Part shown: one piece after another, positions 34,150 to 42,607 of the stretch | Layout of the letters: each line of letters starts with the position of its first letter | Position numbering within the stretch: the stretch's first letter is position 1 | Source: HGM04593 sp045661225 | GTDB taxonomy: Bacteria > Bacteroidota > Bacteroidia > Bacteroidales > Bacteroidaceae | Length of the DNA: 58,740 nucleotides | Direction of reading: 5' to 3' | NCBI GenBank assembly: GCA_045661225.1 | Contig: JAZRFF010000033.1 | Location: forward strand, 1 to 58,740 | The notes under the pieces: generated by a model | The model's input: the letters and a program-made list of their open reading frames with translations, nothing else | Databases searched by the model: none | What the model was told of the DNA's origin: nothing | Position numbers and translations under genes: made by a program

Positions 34150-35148
34150 TTAAGCAAGCTTATTGTCTGAACCAAGAACGTTCACAATCTTGTGAATGTA
34201 CTGTTTCTTCATATTCTCGCGAGCAGGACCAAGATACTTTCTGGGGTCGAACTCTGCGGGGTTTGTTGCAAACACCTCACGAATAGCAGCAGTCATAGCA
34301 AGACGGCTGTCGCTGTCAATGTTAATCTTGCAAACTGCGAGAGAAGCAGCCTTGCGAAGCTCCTCTTCAGGAATACCGATAGCGTCCTTCAAAGCACCAC
34401 CATACTTGTTGATAGTCTCAACCTCCTCCTGGGGAACCGAAGAAGAACCGTGGAGAACGATGGGGAAACCGGGAAGCTCCTTCATACAACCCTCGAGTAC
34501 GTCGAAAGCCAATGGGGGAGGAACGAGTACACCCTTCTCGTTGCGTGTACACTGCTCAGGTTTAAATTTGTTAGCACCGTGAGAAGTACCGATAGAGATA
34601 GCCAAGCTGTCGCAACCGGTCTTTGTAACAAAGTCTACAACCTCCTCGGGACGTGTATAAGTGTGGTGCTCAGCAACAACATCGTCCTCAACACCGGCGA
34701 GGATACCAAGCTCACCCTCAACAGTTACACCATACTGGTGTGCATACTCAACAACCTTCTTTGTAAGAGCAACATTCTCCTCGTAAGGAAGGTGTGAACC
34801 GTCAATCATTACCGAAGAGAAGCCCATATCGATACAAGACTTACACAACTCGAAAGAGTTACCGTGGTCAAGGTGAAGAACAATTTCAGGGTTTGTACAA
34901 CCAAGCTCCTTTGCGTACTCAACAGCACCCTCTGCCATATAACGGAGAAGAGTCTGGTTAGCGTACTTACGAGCACCGCTTGAAACCTGAAGGATAACAG
35001 GAGACTTTGTCTCAACAGCAGCCATAATAATAGCCTGCAACTGCTCCATATTGTTAAAGTTGAATGCGGGGATTGCATAACCGCCCTTCATTGCCTTTGC
35101 GAACATATCGCGTGTGTTCACAAGACCAAGTTCTTTGTAATTTACCAT
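34150..35148 (-). CDS. fba: Fructose-1,6-bisphosphate aldolase, class II
   Basis: Zinc-dependent aldol cleavage of fructose 1,6-bisphosphate in glycolysis and gluconeogenesis. The 332-residue protein has VLHLDHGNSFE (Zn-binding His and catalytic Asp), VEGELGILAG, SIGTSHGANKF and VLHGSSSVP (Zn-binding His), matching class II enzymes. The ATG at 35146-35148 opens MVNYKELGLVNTRDMF. It is monocistronic, with a -7 box at 35212-35219 and a strong terminator. Codon choice is regular, as in highly expressed genes. Confidence 0.96.
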   Translation of the reverse strand: MVNYKELGLVNTRDMFAKAMKGGYAIPAFNFNNMEQLQAIIMAAVETKSPVILQVSSGARKYANQTLLRYMAEGAVEYAKELGCTNPEIVLHLDHGNSFELCKSCIDMGFSSVMIDGSHLPYEENVALTKKVVEYAHQYGVTVEGELGILAGVEDDVVAEHHTYTRPEEVVDFVTKTGCDSLAISIGTSHGANKFKPEQCTRNEKGVLVPPPLAFDVLEGCMKELPGFPIVLHGSSSVPQEEVETINKYGGALKDAIGIPEEELRKAASLAVCKINIDSDSRLAMTAAIREVFATNPAEFDPRKYLGPARENMKKQYIHKIVNVLGSDNKLA

Positions 35149-35211
35149 AGTTTTATAGTTTTAAAGAAAAAAATTGAATATCCCTTTCCATTACCTTTCG
35201 GTAATCCTTTG

Positions 35212-35219
35212 CAAATTTA
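35212..35219 (-). promoter_or_regulatory. -7 box TAAATTTG of the aldolase gene
   Basis: Minus-strand TAAATTTG followed by C, matching TAnnTTTG; leader about 60 nt. Confidence 0.6.
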
Positions 35220-35323
35220 ATAAAATCTTTCATTATAAAGGACTATTGCTAAAAAAATTATGCAATAAACCCAATAAAGATTTTTTAATACCGCCACTTA
35301 ATCTGTTTTTATTGCAAAAAGAG

Positions 35324-35331
35324 TATATTTG
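35324..35331 (+). promoter_or_regulatory. -7 box TATATTTG of the lytic transglycosylase gene
   Basis: Perfect TAnnTTTG followed by C, 62 nt upstream of the ATG at 35394. Confidence 0.65.
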
Positions 35332-35393
35332 CGCGAGCGAGAAAAGCACCCGGCTAATGCCCAAGCGAAAAAATCAGTTTGTTCACGCACAAA

Positions 35394-36137
35394 ATGAAAC
35401 AGAAACAGATATACCCCACACTGCTATTACTGCTGTTCGCCTTATTTATTTTCTATGGTAAAAGCATATTCGGATACAGCGCCCCCGTGGCGTCTGTACC
35501 CACCGACAGTGCAGAGGTCAAGTACGAGTATATCCCGGTTCACATAACCCTCTCGCCATACGACAACTATTTCCGATTGGCCGGCGACAGTCTCGAACTC
35601 GATTGGACACTCATTGCCGCCATAGCCTATACCGAATCCCGTTTCGACAGCACAGCCGTGTCAAATGTCGGAGCACGCGGAGTAATGCAAATGATGCCAC
35701 AAACCCTGCGCGGTCTAAACGTCCCCGACTCTTTGCACAGCGACAACCGCAGCAACATTATAGCATCGGCGCAATACCTCAAGCAACTATTCCGAATATT
35801 CCGCAATATAAACTACAACGAGCGCATAAATTTTGTCCTTGCATCGTACAACGCCGGATACGGACACGTATGGGACGCAATGCGTTTAGCAAAAAAATAC
35901 GGATACGACAACCACCGTTGGGTTTCAAATGTCGATTCGTTTCTCATCAAGAAGAGCCGGCCCGAATTCTACAACGACAGCGTATGCCGCAACGGAAAGT
36001 TCAACGACTGGCAACAAACACTCTCTTTTGTAGAAAAAGTCCGAAGACACTGGGAACGTTTCTCGGCTATGCAACACCACTACAGCGATTCAATAGCAAA
36101 AGTTATTGCAACCGACACGCTCAAACTACTCAAATAA
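35394..36137 (+). CDS. Lytic murein transglycosylase (SLT domain)
   Basis: Cleaves peptidoglycan with formation of 1,6-anhydro-muramic acid. The 247-residue protein has an N-terminal membrane anchor or signal (about 7-28), then an SLT domain (about 65-190) with catalytic E81 in AYTESRFD, the GARGVMQMMPQT motif, and VLASYNAGYGHVWDA. It resembles the catalytic half of MltF without the solute-binding domain. I start at the ATG at 35394; the longer frame begins with TTG. It ends at a shared bidirectional terminator. Confidence 0.9.
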   Translation: MKQKQIYPTLLLLLFALFIFYGKSIFGYSAPVASVPTDSAEVKYEYIPVHITLSPYDNYFRLAGDSLELDWTLIAAIAYTESRFDSTAVSNVGARGVMQMMPQTLRGLNVPDSLHSDNRSNIIASAQYLKQLFRIFRNINYNERINFVLASYNAGYGHVWDAMRLAKKYGYDNHRWVSNVDSFLIKKSRPEFYNDSVCRNGKFNDWQQTLSFVEKVRRHWERFSAMQHHYSDSIAKVIATDTLKLLK

Positions 36138-36171
36138 AAAAGAATGAACGGACCAATCCGTTCATTCTTTT
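36138..36171. terminator. Bidirectional terminator between the transglycosylase and NfnAB-like genes
   Basis: AAAAGAATGAACGGA (36138-36152) and TCCGTTCATTCTTTT (36157-36171) pair over 15 bp with a CCAA loop and A/T tracts on both ends. Confidence 0.92.
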
Positions 36172-36189
36172 ATTACAAACCGTTTATAT

Positions 36190-38481
36190 TCACTTGCTCA
36201 ATTGTTCGTGCATTGCAGCCGCAGCACGACGTCCGTCACCCATTGCAAGAATTACAGTAGCACCGCCGCGCACAATGTCGCCACCGGCATATATAAACGG
36301 AATCGACGACTGCATATTCTCATTTACAGCAATAGTATTCTTACGCCCAAGTTCAAGACCTTCGACCGATGTAGGCACAAGCGGATTAGGCGAAACGCCC
36401 ACCGACACAACGGCCATATCGATATCAATTGTTTCAATAGCGCCCTCCACAGGCACAGGCGAACGACGTCCCGACGCATCAGGCTCGCCAAGCTCCATTT
36501 TCTGCAATACTATTTGCTTTACACAACCCTTCTCATCGGCAATATACTCAATAGGGTTATGCAAGGTAAGGAACTCAACACCCTCTTCTTTCGCGTGTTT
36601 AACCTCTTCGAGTCGTGCAGGCATTTCAGCCTCACTGCGACGATAAATAATCATCGCACGTTCAGCGCCCAGACGCATTGCCGTACGCACCGAGTCCATC
36701 GCCGTATTACCGCCACCTATAACAGCCACACGCTTACCGATGTGCATAGGAGTATCAGTTTCAGGGTTCGACGCGTCCATAAGATTCACTCGGGTAAGAT
36801 ACTCGTTCGAAGAGAGAATATTTATAGAATTTTCTCCGGGGATATTCATAAAGTTAGGCAAGCCCGCACCCGAAGCGACAAAAACACCCTTAAAGCCCTC
36901 GTCCTGCAATTGCGCAATAGAAATAGTCTTGCCCACAACGCAATCCTTAATGAATTCCACGCCCATAGCACGCAAATTCTCTATTTCGTGCTCAACGATA
37001 GAGTTTGGCAGACGGAATTCCGGAATACCATACTTCAGCACTCCGCCAATCTCGTGCAAGGCCTCAAACACCGTTACCGAGTAACCAAGCTTGGCCATAT
37101 CTCCCGCAAACGAAAGACCGGCAGGACCGGAACCCACAACCGCCACCTTAACACCATTCGATGGTGCCACCTGCTGAGCAGGCATTTCACCACTCTCACG
37201 GGCATAATCGGCAGCAAAGCGTTCAAGCGCACCAATAGCAACCGCCTTATGTCCCATTTTCAAGTGAATACACTGACTCTCGCACTGCTTCTCCTGCGGA
37301 CACACTCGACCGCACACAGCCGGGAGCGAGCTGGTCATCTTGAGCACCTGAGCAGCCTTCACGAACTCCCCACGCTCAATATTCTTTATAAATGAAGGAA
37401 TCTTAATGTTGACAGGGCAACCCTCCATACAAGCAGGCTTAGGACAGTCGAGACAACGCTGCGCCTCAACTACAGCCATCTCCTTTGTAAAGCCGGTATT
37501 GACCTCCTCGCGCAATTTTGCAGAACGGTAAGCCGGTTCAAGTTCAGGCATCGGGCAACGCTCTATAGCCGTACGCTCCTTAGGCTTCATCTTGTTACGC
37601 AACTCGACACGCCAAGCAGCATCTCGGTTCGTCAGTTCATCACACTCACCCGCACATTCACTATCCCTATCCAGTTTTTCAATCTCACGCGCTTCCTCGG
37701 CCTTGAAAGAACCCAGACGCTGCATCATTCCGTCAAAATCGACCTGATGGCCATCGAATTCCGGTCCATCGACACACACAAACTTAGTCTTTCCGCCCAC
37801 TGTCACACGACAAGCACCGCACATACCTGTTCCATCGACCATAATAGTATTGAGCGACACCACCGTAGGAATCTCATATTGTTTTGTAAGTTTGCACACA
37901 AACTTCATCATTACAGCCGGACCTATAGCCACACAATGGTCAACCTTCTCACGCTTTATCACACGTTCTATACCCTCGGTCACAAGTCCCTTATCTCCAT
38001 AAGAACCATCGTCAGTCATAATGATAACCTCGTCCGACACCTCCCGGACCTCCTTTTCAAGGATTATAAGGTCCTTTGAGCGACCGGCAAGCACCGACAC
38101 CACACGGTTGCCGGCTTTTTTGAGCGCAGCCGCAATAGGCAACATAGGAGCAACACCCACGCCGCCGCCGGCACACACAACCGTACCGAAATTCTCAATA
38201 TGAGTAGCCTGGCCAAGAGGACCCACAACATCGGTAATCTCATCACCCTCATTAAGGTCACAAAGACGACTCGAGCTCAAGCCCACTTTTTGTATAACAA
38301 GGGTTATTATTCCCTTTTCGGCATCAGCGTGAGCTATAGTCAACGGAATACGTTCACCCTTCTCGCCCACTCTGACGATTACAAAGTTACCGGCTCTGTA
38401 TGCCTTAGCAATGAGCGGAGCCTCAACACGCAGACGGAAAACCTTTTCCGAAAACTGCTCTTTCGATACAATCTTATACAT
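36190..38481 (-). CDS. Fused NfnA-NfnB-like NAD(P)H flavoprotein (PyrK-like plus GltD-like)
   Basis: A 763-residue fusion. The N-terminal part (about 1-280) is a ferredoxin-NADP reductase/PyrK-type FAD and NAD module with a 2Fe-2S site MVDGTGMCGACRVT...FVC: three Cys plus a nearby Asp, as in NfnA. The C-terminal part (about 300-763) is GltD/NfnB-like: 4Fe-4S motifs CLDCPKPACMEGCP and CGRVCPQEKQCESQC, FAD motif VAVVGSGPAGLSFAG, and NADP motif VAVIGGGNTAMDSVRTA. NfnAB couples NADH, NADPH and ferredoxin by electron bifurcation; similar fusions are often annotated as glutamate synthase small subunit. No gltB or pyrD is adjacent, which favours the transhydrogenase reading. Start MYKIVSKEQF at 38481 fits PyrK families. 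Confidence 0.88.
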   Translation of the reverse strand: MYKIVSKEQFSEKVFRLRVEAPLIAKAYRAGNFVIVRVGEKGERIPLTIAHADAEKGIITLVIQKVGLSSSRLCDLNEGDEITDVVGPLGQATHIENFGTVVCAGGGVGVAPMLPIAAALKKAGNRVVSVLAGRSKDLIILEKEVREVSDEVIIMTDDGSYGDKGLVTEGIERVIKREKVDHCVAIGPAVMMKFVCKLTKQYEIPTVVSLNTIMVDGTGMCGACRVTVGGKTKFVCVDGPEFDGHQVDFDGMMQRLGSFKAEEAREIEKLDRDSECAGECDELTNRDAAWRVELRNKMKPKERTAIERCPMPELEPAYRSAKLREEVNTGFTKEMAVVEAQRCLDCPKPACMEGCPVNIKIPSFIKNIERGEFVKAAQVLKMTSSLPAVCGRVCPQEKQCESQCIHLKMGHKAVAIGALERFAADYARESGEMPAQQVAPSNGVKVAVVGSGPAGLSFAGDMAKLGYSVTVFEALHEIGGVLKYGIPEFRLPNSIVEHEIENLRAMGVEFIKDCVVGKTISIAQLQDEGFKGVFVASGAGLPNFMNIPGENSINILSSNEYLTRVNLMDASNPETDTPMHIGKRVAVIGGGNTAMDSVRTAMRLGAERAMIIYRRSEAEMPARLEEVKHAKEEGVEFLTLHNPIEYIADEKGCVKQIVLQKMELGEPDASGRRSPVPVEGAIETIDIDMAVVSVGVSPNPLVPTSVEGLELGRKNTIAVNENMQSSIPFIYAGGDIVRGGATVILAMGDGRRAAAAMHEQLSK

Positions 38482-38570
38482 AATAATTGTTTTTAGTCCT
38501 CTAAAAAACGACAAATGCCATTCAAAAACCGAGCACGAGACTGCAGATGCCTTTTTTGCAAACTTTCAAT

Positions 38571-39845
38571 TTAGTCAATAATGTCAAAGCCGCAATAAGG
38601 AACCAGCGCCTTAGGAATGCGAATACCCTCGGGAGTTTGGTTATTCTCAAGAAGCGCCGCTACAATACGTGGAAGCGCGAGCGCTGAACCGTTGAGAGTG
38701 TGGCAAAGTTCGGTTTTTTTGTCAGCACCACGATAACGGCACTTGAGGCGATTAGCCTGATAGCTATCGAAGTTTGAAACCGAAGAAACCTCAAGCCAAC
38801 GCTTCTGAGCCTCTGAATAAACCTCAAAATCGAAACAAAGTGCAGCTGTAAAGCTCATATCGCCACCGCAGAGACGCAAAATACGGTAAGGAAGTTCAAG
38901 TTTCTTTAGCAGTCCCTCAACGTGCTCAAGCATCTCTTTATGCGATTCTTTACTATGCTCGGGAGTGTCAATGCGCACAATCTCCACTTTTGAGAACTCG
39001 TGCAAACGGTTAAGTCCGCGAACGTCCTTACCATACGAGCCGGCCTCACGACGGAAACACTGAGTATAAGCACAATTCTTAATAGGCAACTGCTTCTCGT
39101 CAAGAATCACATCACGATAAATGTTTGTCACAGGAACCTCGGCAGTAGGAATAAGATAAAGGTCATCAAGGTCGCAGTGATACATCTGCCCCTCTTTATC
39201 GGGCAACTGTCCTGTACCGAATCCCGAAGCGGCATTAACCACCGTAGGCGGCATAATTTCAACATACCCGGCCTTACGCGCCTCATCAAGGAAGAAATTG
39301 ATGAGCGCACGCTGCAACTGCGCACCCTTACCTTTGTATACAGGGAAGCCGGCGCCTGTAATTTTCACTCCAAGGTCAAAATCTATAAGGTCGTACTTTT
39401 TCGCAAGTTCCCAGTGAGGAAGCGCATTTTCGGGAAGCACTGTCTCCTCGCCACCGGTCTTCTCAACAACATTATCCTCGGCTACAGCACCCTCGGGCAC
39501 CTCGTCATAAGGAATATTAGGTATTGTGTAGAGCACCTGCTGTAATTCATCGGCAGCAGCGTCCATTTTCTCTTGCAGTTCCTTTGCACGCTCTTTCAAG
39601 ACAGCAACTTCAGCCTTAACAGCATTAGCCTCATCAGCAGCCTGAGCCTTCATAAGCTGACCAACCTTTGCTGCGAGCTGTTTGCTCTGCGCAAGCACAT
39701 TATCAAGTTCCTGCTGAGCCGCACGACGTGCTTTATCAAGGTCTAGAACTCTATCGATAGTCTCTTTCGCATTCTTAAAATGCTTTTTCTCCAAGCCTTT
39801 GAGTACTTTTTCAGTCTCTTGGCTTATAACTTTAAGTGTTAGCAT
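38571..39845 (-). CDS. serS: Seryl-tRNA synthetase
   Basis: Charges tRNA-Ser and tRNA-Sec with serine. The 424-residue class II synthetase has the N-terminal tRNA-binding coiled coil (about 28-105), a motif 2 region YTQCFRREAGSYGKDVRGLNRLHEFSKVE (core FRREAGSYG), and motif 3 NGSALALPRIVAALLENNQ. It is monocistronic on the minus strand; a -7-like box TACTTTCG lies at 39925-39932. Confidence 0.96.
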   Translation of the reverse strand: MLTLKVISQETEKVLKGLEKKHFKNAKETIDRVLDLDKARRAAQQELDNVLAQSKQLAAKVGQLMKAQAADEANAVKAEVAVLKERAKELQEKMDAAADELQQVLYTIPNIPYDEVPEGAVAEDNVVEKTGGEETVLPENALPHWELAKKYDLIDFDLGVKITGAGFPVYKGKGAQLQRALINFFLDEARKAGYVEIMPPTVVNAASGFGTGQLPDKEGQMYHCDLDDLYLIPTAEVPVTNIYRDVILDEKQLPIKNCAYTQCFRREAGSYGKDVRGLNRLHEFSKVEIVRIDTPEHSKESHKEMLEHVEGLLKKLELPYRILRLCGGDMSFTAALCFDFEVYSEAQKRWLEVSSVSNFDSYQANRLKCRYRGADKKTELCHTLNGSALALPRIVAALLENNQTPEGIRIPKALVPYCGFDIID

Positions 39846-39924
39846 AATATCTGTTTTTTAATAATTTATCTTAATCAAAAGTCACGCAAATCCACATTTT
39901 CGCGAAACGCGTACCTACGATTTA

Positions 39925-39932
39925 CGAAAGTA
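39925..39932 (-). promoter_or_regulatory. -7 box TACTTTCG of serS
   Basis: Minus-strand TACTTTCG, one base from TAnnTTTG, 79 nt before the serS ATG. The rest of the 295-nt gap to the L27 terminator shows no ORF or T-box-like structure. Confidence 0.45.
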
Positions 39933-40086
39933 CAACTTTTTCAATTATTTAACAACAAAATATAAAAAAGTTATCGCAAAGAATGTCTTTTTAACAAAAA
40001 CCGCCCAACAAAGTCAGCACAAGCAGTTCCACAAGCCATCTCCATCAACCACACAGGTTGCACCTTACCCCACAAAAGCATAAACA

Positions 40087-40116
40087 GAAAAGGCAACCCT
40101 GTTAACAGGATTGCCT
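40087..40116 (-). terminator. Terminator of rplU-rpmA
   Basis: AGGCAA-C-CCTG (40091-40101) pairs with CAGG-A-TTGCCT (40106-40116) around TTAA, with one C/A mismatch; TTTTC follows on the minus strand. Confidence 0.75.
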
Positions 40117-40140
40117 CTCTTTGCTGTTTGACAAGAATTA

Positions 40141-40407
40141 TTAGTTCTTCTCGGCAAACGGAGTAACAGAAACGTAGCTCTTATCGTTCTTGCCACGCTT
40201 GAATGTTACAACGCCGTCAACCAAAGCGTATAGAGTGTGATCACTACCCATACCGATGTTTGCACCGGGGTTGTGAACTGTACCACGCTGACGTACGATG
40301 ATATTACCGGCTTTACATACCTGACCGCCCCAGATTTTAACACCAAGTCTCTGGCTTGCAGACTCACGGCCGTTCTTTGAACTACCAACACCTTTCTTAT
40401 GTGCCAT
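40141..40407 (-). CDS. rpmA: 50S ribosomal protein L27
   Basis: An 88-residue protein of the large subunit near the peptidyl-transferase centre. MAHKKGVGSSKNGRESASQRLG (start AHKKGVGSSKNGR) and GNIIVRQRGT are family signatures. It has no N-terminal extension needing cleavage as in Firmicutes. It follows rplU by 19 nt, the usual L21-L27 pair. Confidence 0.97.
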   Translation of the reverse strand: MAHKKGVGSSKNGRESASQRLGVKIWGGQVCKAGNIIVRQRGTVHNPGANIGMGSDHTLYALVDGVVTFKRGKNDKSYVSVTPFAEKN

Positions 40408-40426
40408 AATACTAAAACTTTAAAAA

Positions 40427-40816
40427 TTAACCGATAATTTCCTTTACTACTAACTCTGTGAACTGCTGACGGTGACCGTTAAGCTTGCGGTAACCTTTGC
40501 GGCGACGCTTGTGGAACACGAGCACCTTATCACCCTTAACCAAAGTAGGGTCAATAGTGCGTGTTGTAACGATGTTCTGACCGTCCTTAGACTTGCGAAC
40601 AATCTTCATCTCACGAACATTGCCAATATAGCATACCACCTTAGCGCCTTCTACTGTAGGAGCACCTACTGTTACAGCACCATCATTATCCAACAACAAC
40701 ACGCGGTCAAACTCTACGGTTGTGTCATTCTGAGCACCCTTGATGTGGTGCACGAACAGCTTCTTGCCAGCCTCGGCCTTAAACTGCTGTCCGTTAATCT
40801 CAACAATTGCGTACAT
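40427..40816 (-). CDS. rplU: 50S ribosomal protein L21, with internal insertion
   Basis: L21 binds 23S rRNA in the large subunit. The protein starts MYAIVEINGQQFKAE, has VGAPTVEGAKV and the KRRRKGYRKLNGHRQQFTELVV end typical of L21. At 129 residues it is about 25 longer than the usual ~103. The extra length sits between VEGAKVVCYIGNVREMK and KVLVFHKRRRKGY (about residues 68-92, including SKDGQNIVTTRTIDPT). The frame is intact and followed by rpmA. A -7 box TACCTTTG lies at 40904-40911. Confidence 0.95.
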   Translation of the reverse strand: MYAIVEINGQQFKAEAGKKLFVHHIKGAQNDTTVEFDRVLLLDNDGAVTVGAPTVEGAKVVCYIGNVREMKIVRKSKDGQNIVTTRTIDPTLVKGDKVLVFHKRRRKGYRKLNGHRQQFTELVVKEIIG

Positions 40817-40903
40817 TTATTTTATCGCTTTTATTGTGAATTCCGCGAGGTGCGTTCTCTTCGTGAGCACGTCTTATTCAACCCCAACGGACTAAATCGG
40901 CTG

Positions 40904-40911
40904 CAAAGGTA
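40904..40911 (-). promoter_or_regulatory. -7 box TACCTTTG of rplU-rpmA
   Basis: Perfect minus-strand TAnnTTTG followed by C, giving a leader of about 80 nt before the rplU ATG. The leader has short GC-rich complementary stretches but no structure I can name. Confidence 0.7.
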
Positions 40912-40967
40912 GAAAAACTTTCCCGATTGAGAAAATTTTTCTCCAATTATTTTTCTCCTTATATAAT

Positions 40968-41003
40968 ATATAGCAGAGACAGCACCACGCTCCTCTGCTA
41001 TAT
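40968..41003 (-). terminator. Hairpin after trxB, possible terminator
   Basis: ATATAGCAGAG (40968-40978) and CTCTGCTATAT (40993-41003) pair perfectly over 11 bp. There is no clean T-run on the minus strand, so termination is only likely. Confidence 0.6.
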
Positions 41004-41007
41004 GTCT

Positions 41008-41943
41008 TTACTTGCGAGAGAGGTATCTTTCAGCCTCAAGCGCAGCGCGACAACCACTCGCAGCCGCATTTATAGCCTGACGGTAATGAGGGTCGGCAAC
41101 GTCGCCCGCCACAAACACTCCGGGAACAAGAGTCTTCACGCCACTCTCGTCAGCAGGAACAAAATACCCGACCTCATCGGTCTTAAGATATTTTTTAAAG
41201 ACATCAGAATTAGGTTTATGACCTATCGCAAGGAAGAATCCATCAATGGCAATATCATAATGTTTCTCATCGGGTTCACCCTTGCGCGACACAAGGTGTA
41301 CACCCTCAACACCATCTTCACCAAAGAGTCCCTCGGTATTATGCTCAAAAAGAACTTCAATTTTAGGGTTACTCAATGTACGGTCCTGCATAGCTTTCGA
41401 AGCACGCAGGAAAGGCTTACGCACGATAAGATACACTTTTGCCGCCAACGAAGCAAGGTAATTAGCCTCCTCGCAAGCTGTATCGCCTCCACCCACTACG
41501 GCAACAATTTTCTTACGATAGAAAAAGCCGTCACAAGTAGCGCAAGCACTCACGCCCATACCCTGATACTTAATTTCATCGGAAAGACCAAGATATTTTG
41601 CCGCAGCACCTGTTGCAACAATCACCGTATCGGCCTCGATTACCGAACCATCGTCAAGGGTAACCTTGTAGGGAGCCTCTTCAAAATCCACATCTACCAC
41701 GCTGCCCGAACGCACGTCCGCACCGACATTAACAGCCTGCTGACGCATATTCTCCATCAGCTCAGGACCGGTGATACCCTGCGGAAAACCCGGAAAATTC
41801 TCAATCACAGTTGTCTGCGTCAACTGTCCACCGGGCTGCATACCCTCTATAAGCACAGGCGACAAATTTGCTCGTGACGCATAAATAGCGGCTGTATATC
41901 CGGCAGGTCCGGAGCCTATAACCAAACATTTTGTTTTATTCAT
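41008..41943 (-). CDS. trxB: Thioredoxin-disulfide reductase
   Basis: Reduces thioredoxin with NADPH via FAD and a redox disulfide. The 311-residue protein has the FAD motif CLVIGSGPAGYTAAIYA, the active-site pair C134-A-T-C137 in SACATCDGFFYR, the NADP motif VAVVGGGDTACEEA, and GVFVAGDVADPHYRQAINAA. It matches low-molecular-weight TrxB. It is downstream of a LolA-like gene by 24 nt, last in the ftsK unit. Confidence 0.96.
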   Translation of the reverse strand: MNKTKCLVIGSGPAGYTAAIYASRANLSPVLIEGMQPGGQLTQTTVIENFPGFPQGITGPELMENMRQQAVNVGADVRSGSVVDVDFEEAPYKVTLDDGSVIEADTVIVATGAAAKYLGLSDEIKYQGMGVSACATCDGFFYRKKIVAVVGGGDTACEEANYLASLAAKVYLIVRKPFLRASKAMQDRTLSNPKIEVLFEHNTEGLFGEDGVEGVHLVSRKGEPDEKHYDIAIDGFFLAIGHKPNSDVFKKYLKTDEVGYFVPADESGVKTLVPGVFVAGDVADPHYRQAINAAASGCRAALEAERYLSRK

Positions 41944-41967
41944 AACTTTATTTTTTATTTTATTAAA

Positions 41968-42579
41968 CTATCTCATATCGACAATCTCCGCAGTAGAAAA
42001 TTCCTCAAGCGGACATTCATACTCTTTCTTTCCGAAATTGCACTTTGCTTTATAATTATCAAGCATAACCTCCACACGCCCCTGCGACTGCATATATATC
42101 ACAATACCGGCCAAGCGAAAGTCTTTATTGTTTATCAAGAGCTCCACTCTGCTTACCTCCGCATCAGGGTCTGCCGCGCTCATTGTCACGAGCCTGCACA
42201 CCCCTTTTTCGGCACAAGTTACAGAATACTCTTTTTTATATTTTTCAATAATATACAAAGGAGAGAGATTTTGCGCCTCGTCCGAATCGGCAGTGGTAAT
42301 ATAAACCTCATCAATCTCTTTCATATAGCTCCACTGCGTCTTACCATCGCACCACACCTTCATTTCGTCCATAAGCAATGAGTAACGCTCATTATCGAGC
42401 TTCATCACGCCTCTGTCATTGTACACAGCCTCATCATCATCATAAACAGTGTAAGCATAATCCATTTCAACAGCCGCATCGTTCTTCAGAACATCAACAG
42501 CCCTATCAAGCACACTTTCAACGTCCTGCGCGAAAAGCGATAGCGGCAACATTACAATCAGCAGCAATATTTTTTTCAT
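41968..42579 (-). CDS. LolA-like outer-membrane lipoprotein carrier
   Basis: A 203-residue periplasmic protein with signal peptide MKKILLLIVMLPLSLFAQ. The body has the LolA pattern: an early VLDRAVDVLKNDAAVEMDYAY helix-strand pair, RYSLLMDEMKVWCDGKTQWSY (the strand ending W-S-Y) and DFRLAGIVIYMQSQGRVEVML. LolA ferries lipoproteins from LolCDE to the outer membrane. I start at 42579; a longer frame begins at 42600. It lies between ftsK and trxB. Confidence 0.8.
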   Translation of the reverse strand: MKKILLLIVMLPLSLFAQDVESVLDRAVDVLKNDAAVEMDYAYTVYDDDEAVYNDRGVMKLDNERYSLLMDEMKVWCDGKTQWSYMKEIDEVYITTADSDEAQNLSPLYIIEKYKKEYSVTCAEKGVCRLVTMSAADPDAEVSRVELLINNKDFRLAGIVIYMQSQGRVEVMLDNYKAKCNFGKKEYECPLEEFSTAEIVDMR

Positions 42580-42607
42580 ACCTTTTTCACGAAAAGCCAT
42601 ACAACTA

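Noticed and set aside
36202..37395. 397-codon plus-strand ORF opposite the NfnAB-like gene.
   Set aside because: Antisense shadow: no family motif, no promoter box, and high His/Arg/Thr typical of the reverse of a coding strand.
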